Source of the DNA: Paragonimus westermani
Lineage: Eukaryota; Platyhelminthes; Trematoda; Plagiorchiida; Troglotrematidae
NCBI GenBank assembly: GCA_008508345.1
Contig: QNGE01001011.1
Coordinates: 1 to 64,000 of the forward strand
DNA length: 64,000 nucleotides
Reading direction: 5' to 3'
The notes beneath the pieces are model-generated. The model had not been told where the DNA came from. It did no database searches and saw only the letters and a list, made by a program, of their open reading frames with translations. Of the stretch, positions 11,708 through 23,309 are shown piece after piece. Positions within the stretch are counted from its first letter, which is position 1. Each line of letters opens with the position of its first letter. The position numbers and the translations under genes are program-made.

Positions 11708-14700
11708 ATCACGTACGTTCTTTACGCACCTAGCTATGAGGCTGTTTGAAACCCGTTTCGCAGGATTTTCAATAGAAAGCGCAGAGTGTGCAGTGAAGAA
11801 AGGGTTGTTTGTGAACTGGGCCAGCGTGTCCGAAATTTCACATCAACTAACTACCAACCACTTCACACAAATAGTTCAAATTAATCACACATTATGTTCA
11901 ACCTGCACACTAATTACTTTCCTAGTTCACTTTTGAGGCGGAAAACTTAAAGGGAATTTCTAAACGTTTTAACGTGAGAATTGTCACTGATCCAAAACTT
12001 GAAGTCAGCTGTAAAATGTAAGCAATCATTTGCTGTAGCTTCCGGATCAAGGAACCGGAGTAATGCTACTGCAAATCCGCTAACGAAATAGTGACCTCTT
12101 GTGACCTGATAATAATTGTTTTAGCAAAGAGTATTATTTTAGACTTACTGCAAATAGCCTGCCAATATTCTATTCGATTCATCGTAAGTCACATTTAGGG
12201 TGAAGCAAAGATTACTTCGTACATTTTTCTACAGAAATATGCAACCCAGAAAGTAATCGTTTGAAATCTGGTGGTTAGGTGGTACAGTTTGGCTTCTGAG
12301 AATTCTCCTTTATATTGAACATTGTTGCAAAATAATTTAATCTATGGTCTGCATCTTTAGAGATTCTTCTATGTGACTTTTCACCCACCGGCACGATATG
12401 TTAATCTTGAAATCTCATTCTTAAGAAAGAATCATGGGCAAATACAATATAGTTCAGAGTGCTACATCATTTTGTTCTTTATAATTGTACAAATGGTGGT
12501 TGTTATCAATGAAACAAATAACTGTTATTGATTCGACAAATTTCGTGCTGTTTTAAGGTATGTTGTACCACCAAAAATAAAGCCGACAGGTCAAGATCTA
12601 TATCGTGAAGTTGACAGCGTCAATCACTCGATAACAATCCACTCCCATTTCACAACACAAAGAGATTTTATAATTAAGCGTAGTACGGCTCCTTTCAATT
12701 CGACATGTTCGGCTGGTATCATTCATCATCGATCTCCTATTGCCATTTCTAGTCCGGTTGAGATAGGTTTCAATTATACCTACACTTCTTTATGTCTTGT
12801 TCGTTTGCCTCCTAAATTTACTCCTTAAAACTTCATTGTGATTCGAATTATCATGTCTTCGAAAAGTTTTCTAGTTCCATGGGCTTTTAATTCAGTTTCT
12901 TGTTCCGCATATTCTGAGATTCCCGCCAGTCCCTACCATTTCATTAAACACAAAACTTTGATTGATTCTGACTGTAAATTTACTGTGTTCAGGTTAATAA
13001 ACAGTTCTTTCTGACTCCTCATAACCTCGCCTGAATGTGAGCTTGACATCATTGATCTGCCTCAATTTCCCAGTGTTACTTACTAGTACCTTCTGAACGG
13101 TTACAAATTTTTTGTACCGTACCTCAGAATGTATTCCAAGCAATGCCGTTCTGTGAACTCCAGTTGCCTTCCATGTTTTTCCAACACACCGAAGTTCAAT
13201 CACATCTTGAATATGCACCGTTTGTTCGCCCATCCGATGAAATCCACGTTGTTGCATCATTTGTCATTTGACATCAAAGTTTTGTTTCTTGTGGTCCTTC
13301 TTGCTTACTGTTCAGCCAGTGAGCCTTAATGCGCTTCAATTGGCCTATCACTCCGTTAGTTGTTGAACAGTGCAGTGTTGTTAATAAAGATTAATCGTAC
13401 AGTTGCTTAACACTTATTGGAATAATCAGACTTGAAATAACGCACTAGAACCTGTGACGGATCTCTACTCTTTTCCAAGACAGATCAGAATGAGGACCGT
13501 CGTCGTGATTTTGCCTGTTTGGTTGACATTTTGACTGGCTTCTGTCGGTAATATGGGATGACGGACAATCGCTACATCATAAGGGTCTCTCTGTCGGGCT
13601 TGCTGAAAGTGGATCAGAAACTTTCACGAATAACGGATGGATGAGCTATTATCAACGATTGGGTTGCCGATCGGTTGGTAAATCGATGGAAGGCATTAAG
13701 GTAAAGTGAAATTAGTGTATCGTTCGAGTGGGATTTGAACACGGGCCTTTATGCGCCGGATTCATCATTTTGGTCGACTGATCGGTTAAAGAGCCACTTA
13801 CATCTGTCAGGAGATTAATGACAGCTGAAAAAGTCTTCAAATGTAATGTAATTTGAGTCGATCCTGGACAATTTTACACGCATGAGCATGCAGGCAGAAG
13901 AACAAGAAGGTATTTTGAAGTTATAACTCAAGGAAGATGAAGTGTATCAGTAAAATACGGGCACGGAAGAAAACGATTGGAAAGTGTAGTCGAATGAGTC
14001 CAGGTTGTACACTCTTCGAGGGATTAATATGCAGTAAATGCATATAGTTTGAGCACTGAAACGCCCGTCCTTCCGCCATTGACCGCTGTTAGTTGTTAGG
14101 TCGATAGGTCATATTCGTGAGTGATCTATCAAGATGTACTGTCTTGTCGTAATCGAAATTAGCTGTAACAATAAGCGGTGTTCACACGGTATTCGGCCCT
14201 GCCTTCCCGATATTATCTGAAAGGTTCTACGCTTCAATGACCTCTATTTGAAACAATTATCTAATCCGGCAATCGCCACAAAGTGAGCTGACCTGATGCA
14301 AAACAGCCAACATCGACAGCGTTTTTCGCTGATTTGCAACTAACTGAGAAAATGGCGTGCATTACTAACAAAAGGCTTATGCCACTGAGACAGTTCTAAC
14401 ACGTGGTAAGAAGTGGATTTTCAATTCATCGTTCCAACAACCAGCTTATTTCTGATTACTGACGTTTTCTTTCAGTAAAATCACAGTGTGGCGTTCTGTA
14501 ATGTCGTACAGCCTGATCAATCCTAACACAAACGGACTAAAACAACTTAAAACTATAGATGAAACTTCAGTTCTGGAAGAAAAAGCGAAGAAAGTATGAA
14601 TGTGAAAGTTGTCACTCTATCAGTTGTTCGATACAATGTTGTACTTTTGTTATGGATGTAAACATGTGTTTAATTTTGAACGAAATAACTATTCACGAAA

Positions 14701-14935
14701 CTAACCAATTGATCTACTTTCTGCGAGTTTGTTTTCATGGTTCCATATCTAGTAGACATAAATTTAAGATTTTCTAGAATACCATCATTTAGAAGAAATC
14801 TTGATTATTTATTTCTTTGAACATCGTCTTCAAACTATGGGTAGTAGCTAATGTAACAAAGAGAAGTTCAAGATGTCATCTAACAGTTTTACCCCAGAGA
14901 ACATTTGAACTTGCGTTGTCAGATGTTTAACTTAC
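11708..14935. other. Intronic DNA, weak remnants only
   Basis: No ankyrin or death-domain exon is recognised. An 88-codon minus-strand frame at 12994-13260 reads like coding sequence (GKTWKATGVHRTALLG, then NTGKLRQINDV) and may be a transposon remnant, but I cannot assign it. A tRNA-like segment lies at 13715-13800. Confidence 0.4.
13715..13800 (-). repeat. Possible tRNA-derived SINE head
   Basis: On the minus strand, GTGTTCAAATCCCAC resembles a pol III B box, about 50 bases downstream of a weak A-box-like segment (GGCTCTTTAACCGATCAG). Flanks do not match the 50.7 kb SINE body, so it would be a different or badly decayed family. It does not fold into an obvious intact tRNA. Confidence 0.3.
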
Positions 14936-15031
14936 CGGATTTAGTTCACGCCAACGATCAGCTTTGATAATCATATCCACTAAAGTCGTGTATGAGGCGC
15001 GGGCAGCAACTTCCAGTGGAGTGACTCCATC
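14936..15031 (-). CDS. ANKDD1: ANKDD1-type exon: last ankyrin repeat
   Basis: A 96-bp exon (32 codons, phase 0/0) lies between acceptor GAATTTCAG and donor CCG|GTAAGT. It reads DGVTPLEVAARASYTTLVDM and then IIKADRWRELNP. The VDMIIKADR segment closing the ankyrin array is the most distinctive match to ANKDD1 proteins, where it precedes a linker and the death domain. Here the next recognised exon on the strand is the disordered tail 5.6 kb away. Confidence 0.9.
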
Positions 15032-16799
15032 CTGAAATTCAGTCGCAGATACAAATATACTGAATGAGTAGAAAATCATCAACCCCCGTATTGATAGTTA
15101 AACCTTTATTCTATCCAGCAGTTATCTCCTCCGAGTCTTGTGGTGTTTAATAAACATTCGTCGATGTTGCCTAGCCGAGATTTTGCACTGAATGGGATAA
15201 TCAAAATACAGCACTTGCTATATGGACCAACTGAGCTAACTCCTATCACTTTACAAATGCCCAGTTCGAATTGAAGTGGAGTTTTTGCTTTTATTAAAAA
15301 AAAATAGTGTACCGTGTGATCTGGATTGGAAATGACATTTATAACACAATCCATAACAAACACACTGCTATCACCAAATGTTTTGGTACACCAACGTTCA
15401 TCTCCCGATGGCTGACCAATGTGACTCGTGAGCATTCAGCGAGACGATGAAAAAGTATTGATCGTCAAATGTGTGACCTGTTTGCGGTGCGACACGTTAA
15501 ACTGGTGAACAGATAGACACACTGGATTAACATAACCTACGGTAATGGAAAGTCAGGTAGATAACTTTGGCCGCTTAATTAACGGACTGATAGATTTTCA
15601 CTCAAATGAAGCCACGAATGTACGGTCCATATCAATTCATCAATATTTGGCTCCGAATAGAATGTAGTTTGGCTGAACTAAACAGTTACGCCAAATCTTT
15701 TTGTCAGTTTCCAAAACGACGTTAGCTTTTTCGTTATCGGAATGATGAAGCGGTCAGTAAACAGAACAGGTGAAGTTTGACTACTGTAGACAGCCATATT
15801 CTGCATCGACATTAACATAACTGAGTGAAATATGGTTTTAAATTGTAGTACATGCTATGTATGTGCTGTTTTCCAAGGTTTTCGAACTTTAGTATCCACT
15901 GCTTTGAAAAATGTTTTTGTAATATCATTTTTCACTCTATAGTTCGAAAACTTTGACAGCCTATCGTTATGAGTTGAATAATGACTAACTAAAAATGATT
16001 CTGAACACTTGTTATTGCAATCTAAAAACAACTTGGAAGTATGGGAAAGTATCAGTTCGAATAGATGAGTTTCCATCATCCGTTCCTATAACATGTCATA
16101 GGTGTGTTTGGAGTGAGTTGGTACGGAAAATGAACGTCCATACATCATCCAGTAAAATTAATTCTGCTGTATTTCAAAACAGAAACTCTCCCTAGCTCAT
16201 TTGAACCACCATCATGCATAATCATTTACTGAGTTAGTTTTGTTCCTTCCCAATGTTGGGATAATAAACTTCTGAGACATAGAGCCATCCGAGACTACTT
16301 GTCATTGATGATGGTAACACCGCTGCAGGGAACGCTTCAGACACGTATGTGATAGTTACCTGATTAAGCTACTGATATTGGCTTCTAGTAGTCAAGATGT
16401 TACACTTAGTTACTGGTTGTTGTGGTCTCCTAACAGATAAAAAACGGTGTGGCGAACAAGCTATTTATAAACAGACCAAAAACAAGATATATAAGGAAAA
16501 CGGTTTTCAGGGCGAAACACACACAACAGGAAACAAGTTCATTTGAGCTCAACCACGTAATACATGAACTCAGAGACAACGTTCTGATGCAGTTACATCA
16601 CACTTACAGTGCTAATGGAACCGTGGGCGATGGAACCCGCAGGGTCTGGACAAGGCGCACACAGGGGTGGCTTGTTAGATCTAATTACGATCGCCCCAGT
16701 AGTGGACAAAATTCAGCATCTCACGCCTTTTTGATCGACCTCTGTCGACTCGGTATGTCAGACGGGAAAAAGAGGTTGGATTGATGGTATGGTGCCAAT
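15032..16799. other. Intronic DNA, no gene recognised
   Basis: Only short feature-free frames are seen. A 111-codon plus-strand frame at 16449-16784 overlaps the edge of a PLE remnant and shows no domain. Confidence 0.5.
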
Positions 16800-17135
16800 A
16801 GACAAGATGTGCCAGAATTTCGCTGGTAAATTTTTGGGGAGTTCGCTATTGATCCAGGCTGGATGAAGCCGACTGACACGTTCAGATAAGCACCTGGTTG
16901 CGCAACTCACGTAACCAGTACCACCGGAACAATTAAATGAGTATACACAGATTACTGAAGCTTCATTGTCTCTTCCATTTGAGGAGCTCACTTTCTTATG
17001 ACATTCCAGTGTTTTCTTGATTGCAATTTTTTGGCCTAATGTTACGGAAGTGGTGTTATGCGTTGAAATCTCCTTAATTATCCGCCCACTGACGTGGTGC
17101 GCCCTCCCGCGCATAATCCCACACGCTGTTTTCAC
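16800..17135 (-). mobile_element. PLE GIY-YIG remnant
   Basis: The minus strand encodes CVYSFNCSGGTGYVSCATRC, then LSERVSRLHPAWINSEL. This is the Cys-rich lead-in and GIY-YIG core of a Penelope element, preceded by the usual linker (ISTHNTTSVTLGQKIAIKKT). The Gly-Arg of the YIGRT motif is replaced (YVSCAT). The frame loses similarity after about residue 95 and lacks the catalytic Glu helix. This is an inactive fragment within an intron of the ankyrin gene, diverged from the 10-11 kb copies. Confidence 0.8.
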
Positions 17136-17752
17136 CTGTCCGTATGCGAATCCGCACGGCGGATAAGTCTACTTAGGGCTTGCTAGTAGCTTTGCCTATG
17201 TCTAAGTGTGTCGAGCAGTTATGTGATTGAAAGATTGATGATTAGGCCGCCTACGTATGCACGGCCTACTACAAGACCGGACACCCGATCTTGTTTGCTA
17301 CAACTTACCGTTTCTCCCGAATATTTGTCCTGCTCATTGCAATATATCACTACTGCTTCTCTTGCTTGAATTCTGCGTAACAATTAGAAAGTGTTGCGGG
17401 CATGTTTTGAACCCGCGCGTAAAATCTTATTTTCTCGTGACTTTGGAGGCGCACTCCGCATGGGACAACAAAATCCACAGTAGTAAAATTACGGTTATTC
17501 ATATTGAACAGTTCTTGACCGGTGATCCTTGTCCGACCAATTCTCTGGAGATCACGTCACATCTAGCATCGTGTTCCATATAAGCACTAGTCTGTGGGCC
17601 GCAGGACTTTATAACAAGGTCATAATATTTCACAGACTAACTGGAACACCGGTAACAATAAGTAGCGTTTTACTTAAGGTGTGTGTGTTGTTAAGGTGTC
17701 GCAACGTGATTTTGTAATGTGGTATCAATGGTTTGTGAGAAGACTTACTTAC
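17136..17752. other. Intronic DNA, no gene recognised
   Basis: A 108-codon plus-strand frame (17257-17583) has no recognisable domain and no convincing splice context. Confidence 0.5.
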
Positions 17753-17851
17753 CCCATCTTTGAGATCTAATCTCGCACCGGCTAGAAGCAACGCTTCAGT
17801 AGCTTCCAGCTTGTTTTGCTCGGTTGCCAAATGAAGTGCAGTTTGTTTACG
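17753..17851 (-). CDS. ANKDD1: ANKDD1-type exon: ankyrin repeat
   Basis: A 99-bp exon (33 codons, phase 0/0) runs from acceptor TTGCATCTTCAG to donor GATGGG|GTAAGT. It reads RKQTALHLATEQNKLEATEA and then LLLAGARLDLKDG, a near-consensus ankyrin repeat with TALHLA and LLLAGA. It aligns with the penultimate human ANKDD1A repeat, which starts RQQTPLHLAAEH. Confidence 0.92.
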
Positions 17852-20041
17852 CTGAAGATGCAAAAATTGATAACCTCAGGGATGATACAGTCTTGGTCAA
17901 GAAATAACTATCTATCTAACTGATATTGAGGGTTTGTTTGAAAAGACGAAAAGCGTAAACTGCAGTACAGTAATGAAGTGAGATGGAGTCAAAAGTGTTG
18001 TCATAATTCATAGGAAAATTTCGTAGGAATAAAAACTCTTGACTCTCCAGATTTCTTCCATCTGAACCAGCTTTTCGCCCGATGATGAATAGTGACTGTC
18101 TGAGCCTCAGCCTGATGTAGTGACGTAGAATCACAAACTGTCCAACACAGGAAACTTGGTATCCGAACGTTAGAGAAAAAGAGCTGTTTGTATGATTAGC
18201 TCCGTGGGTTAGCAGTTGAGCGATAGGCATGTTGTGCGTTACCATAGTATTTAGACCAGATAAATCAACATACATAGTGGTGGAACTGTTGAAGGTTCTA
18301 CAATTCACAGAGAAACTGGAGTCATAACAAAACCCACAACTAAACATCAAACGCAAAGAGCTCCCCTCCTCATGGTACCGCAGTGCCGTCAGTGATGTGT
18401 CTTCTCTCTCCAAGGCGTTCGTCCCTAAGTAGGATGATGACGTTTTACTTGTGGGTTCACATATCAGCAACTAACCCTCATTACTTCTGGAAGATCAGCT
18501 TGCAAATTTGGTCGATCAAACTGTTTCTTAGGGGTGCAGCTTTTATAATTTCGAGTGTCAAAATTCTTTGTATTTTTCCGTAAATGCCAACGTTATGATG
18601 AGATTTTCTGTAACTGTGAAGCGCTCTGTACCGGACTCTGCACAATTCCACAAATTTATCGGGTAATTCCCTGCGATAATCATTTCCTGTTGAGATGGGG
18701 AAATCGTATTCCTTTGCTTCAAAACCCATCGTCTCATCTTCCAATAGATCGCTTTACTATTATCGCAGGTGTACTATTTCCGGAGAACTCATTTTGAATT
18801 TCTTGAAAAGTATATTACACGCTTTACTGGCTCATTCAGATTCGAATTTGCAGTGTAGTTTCTTGTAACTCTAATTAATCGTATTGATCATCAGCCGTTT
18901 ATGATTGCTATCAATTTTTCAACAATCAGATTTCTTACTTTATCAATGCTGTCTCATTCTGAATTATCCCGATCCACTTGTGCTTTAATTCACACGCCAA
19001 ACAACAGACACCATTACTACAGGTGTGAATTTCTCTTCCAAGTGTACAGCAACGCTCAGTTCTTCCTCCCCAACCACTGACCAGCTAAATAGTACTGACG
19101 CCGTACAATGTCACTCCAGTGATAGCTGCTTTTCACTCTTCCAGAAGTGGCATGGGGGATTTGTACATCTGCCCACATTCACCTACTCATAGGGGTTTCA
19201 GTTCCACACTTCAGGAACCACTGTTGTTCTCTTAGTTCATAGCTGTGGTCCGTTGGGTTAAACTCGTGAGGCAATTCCGCCGAGGATTCTTCTGTCACAT
19301 ATTTGAAAGCCATTTTACTTCAACGACCTTGCAAGGTAATTCTATAAGCTCAGTTTTTTCATAAGATAAGAAGACCATCTTTCAATGATAGTCATACACC
19401 TTGACGATCATTTGCGAACATCCAATCTTACTTTCCTTACAGTTCTTCTGTGACTTCTATCGTGATTCTTTATGAAACGATCTCTTTCTTGTTAGGATCA
19501 CTCTAACGTCTTTTAAATAGTTTTGGCGTACCGCGTATCATCTTATTTAATTTCATCAATCCTACTCTAATGATTTGTGGCAAACTTACCATCGATTTCT
19601 GCCTCTTCAAGATAAGCTGTTACGTGAGAGTACAATATTGAAATTTCATATTGCACACTTTAAGTAGTTCAAAATGGCACAATTTTGCTAACGTTTTCAG
19701 AAAGGATTTCCTTTAGAATAACCTAAATTTAATATGAACATTAACATAAACTGAAACGTATATACCGTTTGATGCCGAAAACAACATTTACATCACATAT
19801 ATGTATATGTAGATATATTTATGTTCATGCATGTCTTAATTGTGTACCGTTGATTGCCAAGACGACTAGTGACTGAGCTCGGCCGTGTGCAAAATTTGCG
19901 TTCATTCAGTTATTCACACCCAAACTTCGAATCATTATTTGCCAACTGTGGAAGTCTTTACTAATCACACAAAATGTTTTGTACAATATACTCATACATA
20001 TATATATATATGTATACACTATAACGAGTAGTGTGTCTCAC
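17852..20041. other. Intron, AT microsatellite near 5' end of the next exon
   Basis: No gene is seen. The 184-codon minus-strand frame at 17916-18470 shows no domain and I treat it as chance. TA-rich tracts lie at about 19795-19825 and 19995-20015. Confidence 0.55.
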
Positions 20042-20140
20042 ATCGTTGATCGCGTGCAGATCGAAATTTCTGGAAACTAGGAAATAGATGGTATCCGGTA
20101 GATTGGCCAGTGTAGCAACGTGGATTGCTGAATTTCCGTT
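20042..20140 (-). CDS. ANKDD1: ANKDD1-type exon: ankyrin repeat
   Basis: A 99-bp exon (33 codons, phase 0/0) runs from acceptor TTTGCTTTCAG to donor AACGAT|GTGAGA. It reads NGNSAIHVATLANLPDTIYF and then LVSRNFDLHAIND. The repeat is diverged (SAIHVA for TPLHLA) but keeps the length and helix spacing. It aligns with the human repeat [20 protein letters not shown]. Confidence 0.88.
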
Positions 20141-23100
20141 CTGAAAGCAAAAGCAGGATAAATCGATAATGAAAGTCGAGTTACTATATACTTAACTGGT
20201 TACTTAACTGGTTAACGACGTCTGCCTACCTCAACTTGTCATTCGAAGTGCAGTCAGTCTACAAGATGTTTGTGGTGTCACGTAATTGATAGCCTGTGAG
20301 CAGACTGAGATATCAACTGTACACCGACTGTTTCAGATATAAACCAGTGCGAGTTAGATCGCGAGGCACATGAACAGATACATTTTTTCTACAATCGACA
20401 TATCTACATCTCACGAAAGCGAAAGTGAGAGGCAGTCTAATGGTGAGACCTGAATGTTGTGGAAGAGGTAAGATTGAAAGCATAAATCACAAGGAGAGAA
20501 AAATGTGCTAGCTACAAATGAACTTTATGAACTGCCTTAGAAAACAGTGCACTTTTATGTGACAACTGCCAAAGTAACGACCGGACTTCGGTAAAAAAAA
20601 ATGCGCAGAAATGAAGGAAAACCGAAGTTCCGAGTGCAAAGATGGGCATTTGTGTCAAAATGCTTCAAACATATGAGTGTAATTAAAACAGTGTACAGGA
20701 GTCTTTGGGTTATACGAATGAATAAAGTTTAGATGAACTGGCCTTCCTTTACCCAACAAACTCCCCTTCATCGACAACTCATTATGAGTGCACTGGTGAC
20801 TGTTGGCGCACCCGTGTCAAGATTAGCCTGTCCAGTGACAGAAATCGAGCAAGCCTACGCAGGTATATTGCGACAATTGGAGTGTCATGGATCACTGAGT
20901 GTTCCGACCACTTACTGCGTTTAGAGCAGATGCAAAGGAATAAGGCCAGATATTTCGCCCGTTGATTTCAGTCCAACATGACAGTGGGCGAGCCAGACGA
21001 CGTCTGACCAACTGTTGATGGCTTATGCATGTAACGAGACCGAACGGGAACACCGTACGACAGCAGAAGTATCTACAAGCTGGATGACCAACAGCCGTAC
21101 GTGGGTGACTGACAAGCCTAAATGGTACAAAGAAGCTATATGATCATTACTGTATTGACCGCACACAAATACCGATCTATCTAAAAGATGGCACACGGTA
21201 TGTGGTCATCACCTTGCCCTACTACTGGGTGCATTGTTTGTTCAACGGTTTCCACAGTTTGGTTAGGCTGATATCCACTCAACCTTGAGCACATTCATGC
21301 ACACACACTCGCCGGCCCTGCAGCATTTTCTCTATTCGAACAAGCACACACGGAAGCCGTCTCCGGAGCAAACACGAAGGCTCCACCCAGAAGTGGTTGG
21401 GTGCGAACGAGGCACGAACATGCATGACGGTGTTGGATCCAGTTAGAAACGAAAGAACAGCAGACGGCAAGTGTACACCGTGTGACAAACATTACTACGT
21501 GAAACTTGTGCACCAGTCCAGACAATAAGGATTCGAAGCACTGACTTGGCTCAAAGTGATTTTACTCAAGCTATTACAGATGCGAGTCCCATTTACATGT
21601 ACTTAATTAGTCGGGGTTATTCTGGACTTTATGTTTTTCGGCTTGAGAGCACTGGCTGAATACTGACACGTTAAACGTGAGTATAGCACGATCTGTCTAT
21701 TTGTCGACAGCACCGTCACAGCTGTCTTCGATGAATACCGGTAGACCAATAAGTTGACAGTTCGGGCTGGATCGTTTGTATGACCATGATCAAATCATTT
21801 AAGTCAGCATGATTCCACATATTTGTACACGTTGACCGGTAAAAACAAACAGACTAGTGACCAGCTGGAGTGTGAAGGATTGACTGATAAACCACGATTT
21901 TACCCTAGAAAGTTGGAAGGTTGTATTGACATATAAAGAGGTTAAGGTAAGCGACCTTAAATTGACGTGGGCTTTGTCACGTTGCGCACATGGTGATGGT
22001 ACCGTCTAGTCTGCTTGAAGGAGGGAAACGGTATTCTCTGATTGTGTTACTAGTAGGGAGATTCATACACGATCTTTGTCTGACCAAAGGGATAGAGTAG
22101 CTCACATACGTGCAAACAGAAATGAATACGTACGAATATTTGTCAAAAATGTTTTTTGCTTATTCCTAAGTAAAACGCGCGTCGGCAGATTTCCTCAAAT
22201 TTTTGATCATTGTTTGACTGAAAGTTTTGCATTGACTGCAGTTATCAGAAATGCCACCGTATCTCTACCGGCAATGTGGCCATTGGATCGATGACTGACT
22301 GAACTGTAATATAAACTATAGAGTTTCGCTGTGGAAATGTTCACATGTGTTTCATCAAAGTTTTGGAAGAACTCAAAGTTCACGATTTTTCCCATTTACA
22401 GCATAGATTATACTAGCAGACCAAATAGAATTGGGGAACGTTTCAGGCTTAGTGGCTCACTCACAACAAGGCAGAACTTTACTGATATGGCTATCATATT
22501 CATGTGCCACAAGAGTTAAATGCCGAGTTCAACTCCCCTGAGAGGTCAGTACAAGCACGATTGACTAGGTGATATGTAAGAAAAATCAAGCATGCCCTCA
22601 ATAGTTGTATAATTAACAACAAGGTCAATGAGTAATGTGAAAAAACCGGGGTAACAAGATTTCTGGCACTTCCTAGTATCAAACGACAGTCTTCTTAGTG
22701 ATTTAGAACCACAGAAAATGGTCATAAGGAAATATCTTACGAAACAAAAGTCAACACCGGGTGAAAAATTGATTATTCCCGTTGGCACATGAAATCACAA
22801 GCGGTCGCCAACGAAGATGGCTGATGCTAAATGGGCGACTTACATGCACTTGTTCGAACTTCAGTACAAAGACAGCACCTTTCTGCCCTGTTTGCAATAC
22901 CCCACTGGATTCACATAAGCGTGATAATATGACCAATGAACAAAATGGTCAGGTACAGTGGTCTTCTTTGTTCCATTCCGTTCTGAACGTGTGTATGAAC
23001 AGCGATGAATCACAATTTTTCCTTAATGTACGGTTCAGTGAAGACAACGTTGCGCCTGTTTGACCGTTATTTCGGGTCAGGCAGGTCCCGGGTGCAATAT

Positions 23101-23309
23101 CGACCACATATCATGAGAAAACATGAGACAAAACCGGACCGTCTGTAAGAACACGATCTAGAGGGGTGTCCAAAAGTACAAACACTGTCAGCTTCGTGAC
23201 CGTGAGTTAAAACGCATAGAAGCTTTGGGTGTTATAAGTCTCGATGACGTTACCGTATGGCGCTGCGACGCATGCAAATGGGCTCGTCGTGTTGTCGATA
23301 CATACACAC
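20141..23309. other. Intronic DNA, no gene recognised
   Basis: This is the left part of a 5.1-kb intron. Only short overlapping frames on both strands are present, without motifs. Confidence 0.5.

Noticed and set aside
11655..11710. Hammerhead ribozyme in the PLE terminal block (CTGATGA, GAAA and GTC appear in the right order)
   Set aside because: Penelope elements are known to carry hammerheads, so I tested it by hand. The sequences that should form stems I and II do not pair, and stem III is mismatched. Similar partial motifs at 2881-2903 also fail. An Infernal search would settle it.
9288..14935. Short W-rich minus-strand segments (for example near 9780, 12200 and 14310) as death-domain exons
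   Set aside because: Each lacks a proper acceptor or is interrupted by stops, and none shows the spaced Trp/Leu pattern of a death domain.
17916..18470. 184-codon minus-strand open frame
   Set aside because: It is long for this window, but it has no domain, sits in an intron of the same-strand gene, and its composition looks random.
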